Part shown: positions 52,852-60,707 of the stretch, in pieces
Numbering within the stretch: the stretch's first letter is position 1
How the letters are laid out: each line of letters starts with the position of its first letter
Source: Thermococcus siculi
GTDB lineage: Archaea; Methanobacteriota_B; Thermococci; Thermococcales; Thermococcaceae
Assembly: GCF_002214505.1 (NCBI RefSeq)
Contig: NZ_CP015103.1
Span: forward strand, 310,001-374,000
Direction: 5' to 3'
Length of the DNA: 64,000 nt
Notes under the pieces: model-generated
Database searches by the model: none
Told to the model about the DNA's origin: nothing
What the model saw: the letters and a program-made list of their open reading frames with translations, nothing else
Translations under genes and position numbers: made by a program

Positions 52852-55800
52852 TCACCCCTTCTTTTTCTTCCCTGAAAACGTCTTCGCCTTCACCAGCCTC
52901 GCCTTCACGAGCTCCACGACGGCCCTGTAAACCTCAAGCTGCTCCTCCTCGGTCAAGCCGAGCGCCTCGAAGATCACCCTGTCAAGCTCGCGCCTGTCGG
53001 GTAGAACCTTATCGAGGGAGACGTCCTCAGGGTTGATGTTGCTCAGGTCGCGGTTGGGCTTCGGGAGGCCGAGCTCCTCGAAGATGGATTTGATTGTGCG
53101 GTTGGCCATTTGTTCGAAGGCTTGGAGGAGACGTTGGATCTGAGTCTGAGACAAACTAGTTGGATCGGGGACAAAAATCTCAGCAGTTTCATAAACTTTG
53201 AAATCCAATGCTCCTTCTCCTAGGTTAGCTCTTCCCGTAAGTTCAATTATCATGGGAGTTAAAGTAGTATTTAAAACACCAGCTAGGAGTGCTGAGGGAA
53301 CATTGTTCTTTTTGTAGATGTCATACAAACGAGCATCACATAAAGCAACGTCATTCAACCAAAATGGGAATCTTGTATTGTAGCTCATCATAGAAGCCAG
53401 ATTTCCTATTTTTCTTTCTCCTAATGCCCACCAAGGATTTCTCGCTCTACATGTAGGCTTATCTTGATACCCCTTGCCTTCTCCCCACTCGATGTACTCT
53501 AAGGCGTGAACCTTGCCAGCTCTCTTTAGCTCTTCCTTTGAGAGGTTGCATAGGAACACACGAAGATTCAGATCTTCGGGTCTAATCACATAGGTCTTTA
53601 TCTCTTGTGGACTCTTAACAACAGGCCTCAAAAACTCCTCTTCAATGTACCCCTCCCAACCGGCTCTGTTCCTCACCGCCACCAGGCCCTCTCCCGGCTT
53701 GTGAACCCTTCCACACAGGGGACAGACGGGCCACTCTGTCGGGTTCTTTATCGGCTCCAGATAGAAGAACTCGTTGGCCCCAGTTTTGATGCCAAACCTG
53801 ACCTCTGCAATCTCCCCAAGCTTCACCAGCTTGTCCTTCCCCTTGTCGAGGATCACGTAGAATATCCTCGGCGCCCTTATGAGTATCCCGCCCCACTTCA
53901 TCCCGCTGTATTCACCGAAGATGTTGTAGGTTCCCAGAAGTGGGTTCCTCTTCCCGACCTCGAAGCCCCCCATTTTGGCGAGCTCCACCGCTTTGACGCT
54001 CCTTATCCTCGCCTCATCGTCCTCGTAGCTGTGGACAACCCCTCCGAAGACCTCGACACCCTTCACCTTTCCGGCGTAGCATTCGAGCAGCTTCGCCGCA
54101 ACTTTGGAGTCAACTCCCTCAAAGCCCATCTTCAGCAGGATGAAGTTGACGCACTCTCCCCCCACAGTGTTGAAGAGCTCCTTGGGCTTTCTAGTGAGGA
54201 CAGTTATCACGGTGTTCACATCTGCCTGCTCGAAGCTCCTCCTCGTGTAGTCAATCACCGCCCTCAGGTGGGTGAAGCGGAGGAAGAACTCCTGCAGGGC
54301 CTTTCCGAAGTCCACATCCAGCCACGAGTTTGATGTAATGAATACCAGCGATCCCTTCGGGTTCAGCAGGTTGACCGACTGGATGAAGAAGTACGAGTAG
54401 AGGTCGCTCCTGCCGGGGAGCTTCATCTCACCCTTGAACTTCTCCTTTATTATGGTTTCCATGTGGGTCTTTATCTTGTTCTTGTAGTCCTTCTTCAGCC
54501 TCTCCTGCTCCTTCTTCGGGAGCATCTGGAACTCCGCTAAATCGTAGTACTCCGGGTAGATCTTCTCCTGCCGCACATACGGTGGGTTCGCTATCACGAT
54601 ATCGAAGCCCTTCTTTTCGAGCATCACATCGGGGAAGTCGAGCTCCCAGATGAACGGGGGCTTCTCGAGGGCGGAGAAGTCCTCCTTCTTCACCGCCTCA
54701 AGGAGTAGCCTGATTTCCTTCTTCTCTTTCGCTTTCAGCTCCTCCTGAAGGGCCATCTCAAGGAACTCCTGGAGGACTCCCCACTTGGCTTTCTCTATGT
54801 CCCTGAGCGTTACGGGCTTGCCCTCTATCTTCTCGCCCATGTAGTACTTCCTCACGAGCCCCTTGTAGGCCACTATGGCCTCGCTGGCGCCCCTCCTTGC
54901 ACCAAGAAGCTTGAGGCCCTCACGGAACTTGGCGAGGGGTATCTCAATGACCTTCCTCCCTCCACCGACCTTCAGAACGAAGTGGGGAGGCGCCAAAGAG
55001 TCTCCAACCGTCAGCTTCGTCTCAAGGTTGGGCAGTATCGGCTCGTTGGGGATTCTCTCCTCTTCCTCGATGAGGGCCAGCCAGAGCCTAAGCTTCGCGA
55101 CCCTTATCGCCCACTCCTTGATGTCAACGCCGTAGATGTTGTCTCGTATTATCTCAAGCTTTTTCTTGTAGGTTGCCTTACTGTCCTCCGTCAGCTTCTC
55201 GTGGAGCTCGATGAGAAGGTGATACATGCCAACGAGGAAGGCACCGCTTCCGGCTGCGGGGTCAACTATCTTAACCTCGTTGAGGGCTTTTTCAAGCTCC
55301 TCAATCTCTCCCCACGACAGCTTCCCTGGTTTCCACTCGTGAGCGGGCGTAAAAACGAACTCCCTCACGAGTTCCTCCCCACTCCCCGTGTTCCTGCGGA
55401 GGTACTGGTAAACGGCCATCCTGCACATGAAGTCAACCTCTGCCCGCGGGGTGTAGAATATCCCTGAGGCTCTTCTCTCCTCTTCCTCACCGGCCTTTTC
55501 CTCCTCCGCAATGAGGGACTCGTATATCTTACCGAGCATGGCCGGGTCAACGGCCACCTCAACCTCATAAGGAGTCTCTTCGGTGACGGTGAAGTTGTAT
55601 CCATCAAAGAAGTCAACTATTATCCTCCTGAGCAGGCTGTCGTCAATCTCTGTAACTATCTCGTCTAGGTTCACGCCCTCCATCTTAATTGGGCTGAAGA
55701 GACCGCCGTTGAAGTAGGGGACACCGTAGAGGAAGACGTCCCTAACTGTGGGGGACGGTATTTTAGAGAGGGCCTCCTTGATTTCAGGGGTTTTAAGCCT

Positions 55801-56799
55801 GGCCCAGTCTCTTCTTGGAGTGTTCATCGCGTGGAGGAACAGAGCCCTCAGGTAACCACCGTAAAAGTTGCCCCCATACTCCTCGTGCTGCTCCAGAAGC
55901 CACCTGACGAAGTTCTTAACGTCAACTTTTTCCTGGAGCTCCTTTCTGAGGGCGGCTTTATCGACTATCCACCCCTTCTTCTGGAGGAAGTAGACGAACA
56001 TAAGCCTGTTGAAGAAGGTGTGAGCGAATGTCTTGGCGGCTCTCTCAACAAAAATCTCCTCAGCCTTGTCCCTTGGAACCGTTACGGACTCATCCACGGT
56101 CGAGAGGTAATTCCCCGGACAGGCAGTTCTAAGCATCTCCCCATAATTGGTCTTTATCCAGTCCTTGAGCTTCAGGTAATACCTCTTGTAGTCCTCAAAA
56201 AACTGCTCGGTTAAAGGCTGTACTAGCATGTGTTCATTTATCAGGGCCCTAATCTCACTTGCGGGAGGTACTTTCTTTTTCTTCTCAATTTCTTCAGCAA
56301 CCCTGGCAAGGTTCCAAGCAAGGGTTCTCAATCTCTTATCCTCAGGATCAATTGTGTAGATATTAAGCTTCGTGCTCTCCAACTGTCTCTGATAGACGGG
56401 TACGATGAGCTTCCAAAACTTGCGGGGGCCTCTGGGCGATTTCTTAACGTCGAGAATGAGAATGAAATTTGCAAAGTCCATCCCAACGGAACCTGTGAAC
56501 TCCAAGAGCTTCTTTATCAACCTCTGTCTGTATTTCACGGTGTCGCTCCAGGTCTCGCCGTATATCACAAAGAATTCGGCACCCTCTTCAGGTTTAGTGA
56601 TGGCAATAACCCTTAGAACTCCAGTGTTTTCTTCAACAAAGCCATCAAGGTAATCCATCTCTATGTCCTCATCTTCATAGCCAAATCCCCAGAACCTAGT
56701 AAAAATCTCGCGGAAGGTTCTAACGGCTTCGTCAGTTTTAATCCCCTTTTCAAGCCCCTCAAGAATAGCCCTGATTTTCTCGGCTTTGTCCTTAACCAT
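52852..56799 (-). CDS. Eco57I-like adenine-specific DNA methyltransferase (defence/RM)
   Basis: This 1315-residue protein has an N-terminal helical/nuclease-like region (about 1-200), a long middle region, SAM motif I PAAGSGAFLVG (about 512-523) and the catalytic NPPY (about 736) for N6-adenine methylation. A C-terminal target-recognition region includes a CPLCGRVH zinc-knuckle-like Cys pair. It resembles Eco57I/PglX-type enzymes. I start at MVKDK (56799), six bases behind AGGTGGG. A segment at about 53140-53600 is much more AT-rich than the rest, as expected for an exchanged recognition domain. It heads the defence operon. Confidence 0.85.
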   Translation of the reverse strand: MVKDKAEKIRAILEGLEKGIKTDEAVRTFREIFTRFWGFGYEDEDIEMDYLDGFVEENTGVLRVIAITKPEEGAEFFVIYGETWSDTVKYRQRLIKKLLEFTGSVGMDFANFILILDVKKSPRGPRKFWKLIVPVYQRQLESTKLNIYTIDPEDKRLRTLAWNLARVAEEIEKKKKVPPASEIRALINEHMLVQPLTEQFFEDYKRYYLKLKDWIKTNYGEMLRTACPGNYLSTVDESVTVPRDKAEEIFVERAAKTFAHTFFNRLMFVYFLQKKGWIVDKAALRKELQEKVDVKNFVRWLLEQHEEYGGNFYGGYLRALFLHAMNTPRRDWARLKTPEIKEALSKIPSPTVRDVFLYGVPYFNGGLFSPIKMEGVNLDEIVTEIDDSLLRRIIVDFFDGYNFTVTEETPYEVEVAVDPAMLGKIYESLIAEEEKAGEEEERRASGIFYTPRAEVDFMCRMAVYQYLRRNTGSGEELVREFVFTPAHEWKPGKLSWGEIEELEKALNEVKIVDPAAGSGAFLVGMYHLLIELHEKLTEDSKATYKKKLEIIRDNIYGVDIKEWAIRVAKLRLWLALIEEEERIPNEPILPNLETKLTVGDSLAPPHFVLKVGGGRKVIEIPLAKFREGLKLLGARRGASEAIVAYKGLVRKYYMGEKIEGKPVTLRDIEKAKWGVLQEFLEMALQEELKAKEKKEIRLLLEAVKKEDFSALEKPPFIWELDFPDVMLEKKGFDIVIANPPYVRQEKIYPEYYDLAEFQMLPKKEQERLKKDYKNKIKTHMETIIKEKFKGEMKLPGRSDLYSYFFIQSVNLLNPKGSLVFITSNSWLDVDFGKALQEFFLRFTHLRAVIDYTRRSFEQADVNTVITVLTRKPKELFNTVGGECVNFILLKMGFEGVDSKVAAKLLECYAGKVKGVEVFGGVVHSYEDDEARIRSVKAVELAKMGGFEVGKRNPLLGTYNIFGEYSGMKWGGILIRAPRIFYVILDKGKDKLVKLGEIAEVRFGIKTGANEFFYLEPIKNPTEWPVCPLCGRVHKPGEGLVAVRNRAGWEGYIEEEFLRPVVKSPQEIKTYVIRPEDLNLRVFLCNLSKEELKRAGKVHALEYIEWGEGKGYQDKPTCRARNPWWALGERKIGNLASMMSYNTRFPFWLNDVALCDARLYDIYKKNNVPSALLAGVLNTTLTPMIIELTGRANLGEGALDFKVYETAEIFVPDPTSLSQTQIQRLLQAFEQMANRTIKSIFEELGLPKPNRDLSNINPEDVSLDKVLPDRRELDRVIFEALGLTEEEQLEVYRAVVELVKARLVKAKTFSGKKKKG

Positions 56800-56937
56800 A
56801 GCCATCCCACCTGCGACTTTATCTGGGGAATAATCACCAAGTGGAGTATTTTAGGGTTGCGGTGGCTATTTATAAATTCTGAAGTGGAAGGGAAATTATT
56901 TATTCCCATATCACTATGGAACATCGGGTGAACCGCT

Positions 56938-57369
56938 ATGACCCACTGGCTCTGCATAACCAACCGAGGCAACTGGGAGGTTGTTAAGAAGAAGAACGTC
57001 TGGGGCGTTGCCAAAAGGCACAAAAACACCATTGCCAAAGTCAAGCCCGGTGACAAGCTCGTCTTTTACGTCAAGCAGGAGCGGAAGAATAAAGAAGTCC
57101 TCGAACCTAAGATCGTTGGCATCTTTGAGGTCGTTAGCGAGCCTTACACCGACTTAACAAAGATATTCAAGAGCCCTCCACATTTGAACGAGACTTACCC
57201 ACTGAGGGTGAAGATCAAACCGGTCAAGCTCGGAGAGCTCGACTTTAAGTCGCTCATTCCAAAGCTGAAGTTCATCACGAACAAGAAGAAGTGGAGCGGC
57301 CACTTGATGGGCAAGGCGATGAGGGAAATTCCCGAGGAGGATTACAAGCTTATTGAAAGCCTTCTTTGA
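56938..57369 (+). CDS. EVE-domain protein
   Basis: This 143-residue protein matches the EVE (PUA-like) fold: [31 protein letters not shown] and [16 protein letters not shown] domains bind modified bases in DNA or RNA and often occur near methyltransferase-based defence. It is divergent from the methyltransferase gene, sharing the 138-bp gap. ATG 56938 follows GGGTGAACC. Confidence 0.88.
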   Translation: MTHWLCITNRGNWEVVKKKNVWGVAKRHKNTIAKVKPGDKLVFYVKQERKNKEVLEPKIVGIFEVVSEPYTDLTKIFKSPPHLNETYPLRVKIKPVKLGELDFKSLIPKLKFITNKKKWSGHLMGKAMREIPEEDYKLIESLL

Positions 57370-57690
57370 TCTTTGTTTTTGATTTTGTTGTCATTGCCTT
57401 CCGTTTCAGAAGTTGAATGTACAGGAAGCTTTTTCAAAAGTTTGAATGTCCTCGGATAGTTTGCCTAGTGATGATTAGGATTTTCCTTCAAGGTGGCAAA
57501 AATAATGCGGGTTTCCTTCTCTTTTAACGCCCTTCGGGCGTTATACTACGAGTAAACCCATTGAAAGCAGACATTTGACTAGAATCCAATAAAAACCGGG
57601 CTGAGTACGAAAAGACATTCACTTAAAAGCAAGCCAGTTAAAAACGGTCAACAACATTCCGCCAGCGCTTTGCGAAGCAAAGGGCTGTTA
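57370..57690. other. gene-free repeat-bearing gap next to tRNA-His
   Basis: No gene is visible. It holds copy B of the structured repeat (57509-57559), the motif at 57423-57453 that is an inverted near-copy of 20594-20636, and TTCCGCCAGCGCT, which also occurs inverted near 20965-20977. It thus belongs to the same repeat family as the region behind tRNA-Trp. Confidence 0.7.
57509..57559 (-). repeat. structured palindromic repeat unit, copy B
   Basis: Outer arms GGGTTT/AAACCC enclose the inner stem TAACGCCC-GAA-GGGCGTTA (minus-strand reading), with side loops nearly the same as copy A at 20493-20540. Confidence 0.75.
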
Positions 57691-57768
57691 TGGGGCCGGG
57701 GCCGGGATTTGAACCCGGGCTAGGGGATCCACAGTCCCCTGTGCTGACCAGGCTACACCACCCCGGCC
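57691..57768 (-). tRNA. tRNA-His (GTG)
   Basis: The acceptor GCCGGGG pairs with CCCCGGC. The extra G-1 typical of histidine tRNA is encoded and faces C73, followed by an encoded CCA. The anticodon stem AGGGG/CCCCT holds loop AC-TGTGG-type with anticodon GTG, and TTCAAAT marks the T-loop. A palindromic TATA box CTTTATAAAG lies at 57795-57804. No intron. Confidence 0.94.
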
Positions 57769-57794
57769 ATGTCCAGCTAAACCTTTTGGGTTAG

Positions 57795-57804
57795 CTTTAT
57801 AAAG
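57795..57804 (-). promoter_or_regulatory. TATA box of tRNA-His
   Basis: CTTTATAAAG is a perfect palindrome centred about 31 bases upstream of the tRNA 5' end. Confidence 0.65.
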
Positions 57805-57909
57805 TTTTCGACACAACGGGCTGAAAGAGGAAGGAGATGCCTTTTACTTACCACAACCCCGCTCTGGGGACGATTTCAAGGCAACTGAAAACCGTCCGGA
57901 GGTTTCGAG

Positions 57910-58548
57910 ATGAAAGCCAAGCGCGAGGCGTTGGTAAGCCTCTTCACGGCGATGAAAGATGGAAAAGTCGATGAAGATATCATAGACCTTCTCCTGTTAA
58001 TCAACTCGATCAAAGGAATATACACGACCTCCTCCTGCTCCGGCAGGATAGGCATCATAGAGGAGCCTGCATTGGGAGCCAAACCCCTCTCCCGCTGGCT
58101 GATAAAGGTTCACAGGCCGGTTGAGTTCGAGGAGGCAAGGGAAGCGCTCCGGAACGCACGCGAGGGCCTCATCTTCCTCAAGAGTCAGCCGCCGATATTC
58201 CACATCGTCGCCGAGGATCTCGAAAGGGCCAAAAAGCTCCACGAACTCGGCCTCGCCTCCGGCTTCAAGTACACGACCTTCAAGGTCGTCTCAAAGAGGC
58301 ACCTCGTCGAGATAAACGCCACGGAGTACCTCACCGCTCCCCTCGGCAGGGACGGAAGGGTTCTCGTCGATGACGAATACCTGCGCTTTGCCGTTGGGGT
58401 GGGCAACGACATGCTGAAGCGCTCGAAGGGCAGGCTACCGCGCCTTGAGGCGAGCTTCAGGAAGCTGAAGAAAGAGCTTGGTGAGGATGAGCTGTTCTAC
58501 GAGCTTGCCGAGGAGCATGGAATCGGAGAAAACTGGAAGCTCCCCTAG
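57910..58548 (+). CDS. taw3: tRNA wybutosine-pathway methyltransferase Taw3
   Basis: This 212-residue SAM-dependent N4-methylating enzyme of wyosine-derivative synthesis at position 37 of tRNA-Phe has the TYW3/Taw3 motif TTSSCSGRIGI near the N-terminus and KVHRPVEFEEA, as well as the expected length. ATG 57910 follows GGAGGTTTCGAG. It overlaps the convergent ligase-like gene by 4 bp. Confidence 0.9.
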   Translation: MKAKREALVSLFTAMKDGKVDEDIIDLLLLINSIKGIYTTSSCSGRIGIIEEPALGAKPLSRWLIKVHRPVEFEEAREALRNAREGLIFLKSQPPIFHIVAEDLERAKKLHELGLASGFKYTTFKVVSKRHLVEINATEYLTAPLGRDGRVLVDDEYLRFAVGVGNDMLKRSKGRLPRLEASFRKLKKELGEDELFYELAEEHGIGENWKLP

Positions 58549-59294
58549 CGCATCTCGTTCCACTCCGGATTTCCGTATTTCTCCTCTACCAGCTTTTCGG
58601 CCAGCTCAAGCTCGTAATCCGTCAGCCCCCCCTCCTCCAAGAGGAATGCATTGGCAAAGCTGTTTTTCAGGAGCTCGTAGGCCTCCCAGCGGCTGAGCTT
58701 TATCCCCTCGCGCTCCAGAGTTGTGACGCGCTCCCATATAGAAGAGACGCCTTTGTCCTTCAGCTTCTCCTTTGAAACCCTGAGAACCTTCCCAAGGATC
58801 TCCACCCTCGTTGAGTACATGAAGGTCCCGTGCTGGAGGATTACCCCCTTCCTTCTCGTCTGTGCGGAGCCGCTTATCTTCTTCCCGTTGGCAACTATGT
58901 CGTTTAAACCGGAGAAGCCTGCATCTAGGCCCAGCTCCTTGAGCGCATCCACGAGGGGGCCTGCAAGATAGCGGTAGCTCTCCTCCACGTTCCTCAAGGC
59001 CGGGTGGAGGTCCTCACCGGCTATGACCGAGTAAGTTATCTCGCCGTATTCATCGTGGAAGACGCTCCCTCCGCCGGTTATTCTCCTGACGACTGGAATG
59101 CCGAGCCTCCTGGCTTCCTCAAGGTTAACGTCGTGGACTACGCTCTGGAATCTGCCGATTGTCACGGAACTGGGCGAGAAGGCGTACAGCCGAACCGTGT
59201 CCGGAACTTTACCCTCTATCCTCGCCCTCATTATGGCCTCGTCTATCGCCATCTGGACCTCTGGCCTGGCAACTATGAGCGGGATGAAGCGCAT
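58545..59294 (-). CDS. lipoate-protein ligase A family protein
   Basis: This 249-residue biotin/lipoate ligase-fold protein has VRRITGGGSVFHD (RRxxGGG lipoyl-AMP loop), NDIVANGKKISGSAQTRRKG (catalytic Lys in the KISGSA motif) and LQHGTFMYS. It is a full-length LplA catalytic domain with a short helical tail. It transfers lipoate or a related acyl group to protein lysines. I use ATG 59294; ATG 59300 is closer to GGTGGT and is also possible. Confidence 0.85.
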   Translation of the reverse strand: MRFIPLIVARPEVQMAIDEAIMRARIEGKVPDTVRLYAFSPSSVTIGRFQSVVHDVNLEEARRLGIPVVRRITGGGSVFHDEYGEITYSVIAGEDLHPALRNVEESYRYLAGPLVDALKELGLDAGFSGLNDIVANGKKISGSAQTRRKGVILQHGTFMYSTRVEILGKVLRVSKEKLKDKGVSSIWERVTTLEREGIKLSRWEAYELLKNSFANAFLLEEGGLTDYELELAEKLVEEKYGNPEWNEMR

Positions 59295-59399
59295 GACCAT
59301 CCTGACCACCAACGTTAAAAGATTCCCACCGTTTTTAAGCCCAGCGATGATGACGCCCAAGCCCTCCTGAGGGGTGATGAGAGCGGTCACCACTGAGCG

Positions 59400-59600
59400 G
59401 ACGGAAACTTTGCACAGGCAAGTTTCGGGGGGTGTGGGGGCGTTAGCCCCCCTGGAGGATTGAGAAATAAGGAAGGTGGGGAAACGTAGTTTCCCCGGTT
59501 TTTAGAAAAAGGGGTCGCGGGGTGGAACCCCGCATCGGGGGTTTGAGAGTACAGAGAGATAAGGGGGCGGAGCCCCCTTGTCTTTCGTTGGGTCAGGGGC
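59400..59600. repeat. cluster of GC hairpins with triloops
   Basis: Four hairpins stand in a row: GGGGGC-GTTA-GCCCCC (59436-59451), GGGGAAAC-GTA-GTTTCCCC (59478-59496), GCGGGGT-GGA-ACCCCGC (59517-59533) and AAGGGGGC-GGA-GCCCCCTT (59561-59579). A broken AAACTTTGC...GCAAGTTT palindrome precedes them. No gene is visible. The GGA loops match hairpins behind tRNA-Trp (20643-20663). Confidence 0.75.
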
Positions 59601-59643
59601 CGATTAGCTCATCATCGAGCGCCCTCGGCCACCTACCCTCACA

Positions 59644-60120
59644 TCATCCCAGCCCGAGCCGCTCCCTTATCTCCAGGGGGATGAGGCCTATCTTTGGGAA
59701 GACCAGCAGGGCCTTGTCCTCGACGGCGTAGGCTGGAACGCAGGGGAGCATGCCATAGGGGGTCGGGTATTCAGGATCCGGGGCCCAGTTGTTGTCGCCC
59801 CAGGTCAGGAAGCACTTCTCGGTCTTGCCGTCAAGCTCGACCTCGCTTATCTCCCTGACGCGATGGATGATGGGGTATTTGTACCCGGGCCGCTTGTAGA
59901 CGATGACGTCGTTAACGTGGATGTCATCGATGTTATCCTCGTTTATTCCCTTGAGCAAAACAACGTCGCCACGGTAGAAGACGGGCTCCATCGAGCCGCT
60001 GACGACTATGACGAGGGGAGAATCAGTGTGCAGTGCCACCTTGAGGCCGAACTGGAAAAAGAAGACCACCACTACCGCTATCAGCACCCACGCTAGATCC
60101 TTCTTCCACCCGTCTTCCAT
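59644..60120 (-). CDS. signal peptidase I (archaeal/ER type)
   Basis: This 158-residue membrane-bound protease removes signal peptides outside the membrane. It has an N-terminal membrane helix (DLAWVLIAVVVVFFFQFGLKV), the catalytic Ser in VVSGSMEP, and His in PIIHRVR in place of the bacterial Lys, as in archaeal and ER-type enzymes. The later WGDNN box supplies the Asp. I start at ATG 60120 (GGAGGCGC site), overlapping the DUF531 gene by 28 bp. Confidence 0.92.
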   Translation of the reverse strand: MEDGWKKDLAWVLIAVVVVFFFQFGLKVALHTDSPLVIVVSGSMEPVFYRGDVVLLKGINEDNIDDIHVNDVIVYKRPGYKYPIIHRVREISEVELDGKTEKCFLTWGDNNWAPDPEYPTPYGMLPCVPAYAVEDKALLVFPKIGLIPLEIRERLGLG

Positions 60121-60644
60121 TTCAGCGCCTCCATGAGTGTGCTTATTCTCGCAGGGATCGCACCGATGGCGGTGCACGTTTCAAGGCTCACCCTCTTTCC
60201 GGTTATGTCCATGTGGTAACGGGCCGTCTTAAAGATTTCCTTTGGAAGTCCGTGCCTGCCGAGACCTATTAGGAGGAGGAAGCTCTCTCCCCCAAGGGTC
60301 CTCTCTGCCAGCTCCAGGGGCGTTATCTCCTTCCCCCCGCTCGGTTTTCGGGTCGTCGCAACTGGAATGCCGAACTGTGGTGGAAAGCCCTTCTTCGGGA
60401 AGTCTAAGAGGTGGAAGCGGTTTTTCTGAGCAAGTTCCAGGAGGTATTTACCCCCCTCCCCTATCGTCGTGTGGGAGCTTATCTCCTCCGCCACGTCGAG
60501 GGGTTTACCCACCAGCGGGAAGCCCACCAGCGCCAGATGAAAGCCGTAGGCGTAGGCTATGGGGCCGGCCCTCGCTATGGCCCTCAGATGGGCCTCGTGG
60601 AGCCTCTTGGGGTCGTAGGTGTTGTAGAGCGCCATCGTCAGCAT
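60093..60644 (-). CDS. DUF531 family protein (SPOUT-like)
   Basis: This 183-residue protein starts MLTMALYNTYDPKRLHEAHL and matches the archaeal DUF531 family. LLLIGLGRHGLPKEI followed by GKRVSLETCTAIGAIPARI looks like the knotted SAM-binding end of SPOUT methyltransferases. An RNA methylation role is inferred. It overlaps and is transcribed with the signal peptidase gene. Confidence 0.8.
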   Translation of the reverse strand: MLTMALYNTYDPKRLHEAHLRAIARAGPIAYAYGFHLALVGFPLVGKPLDVAEEISSHTTIGEGGKYLLELAQKNRFHLLDFPKKGFPPQFGIPVATTRKPSGGKEITPLELAERTLGGESFLLLIGLGRHGLPKEIFKTARYHMDITGKRVSLETCTAIGAIPARISTLMEALKWKTGGRRI

Positions 60645-60707
60645 GGTTCCTCGCTGGAAGTGACCAGCGAAGGTTTATAAGGATTTAGAACAAACCAAAA
60701 AGTTAGT

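Noticed and set aside
42271-56799. Full DISARM system
   Set aside because: SNF2 helicase and methyltransferase types fit, but no DrmA, DrmB or separate DrmC is present in the window.
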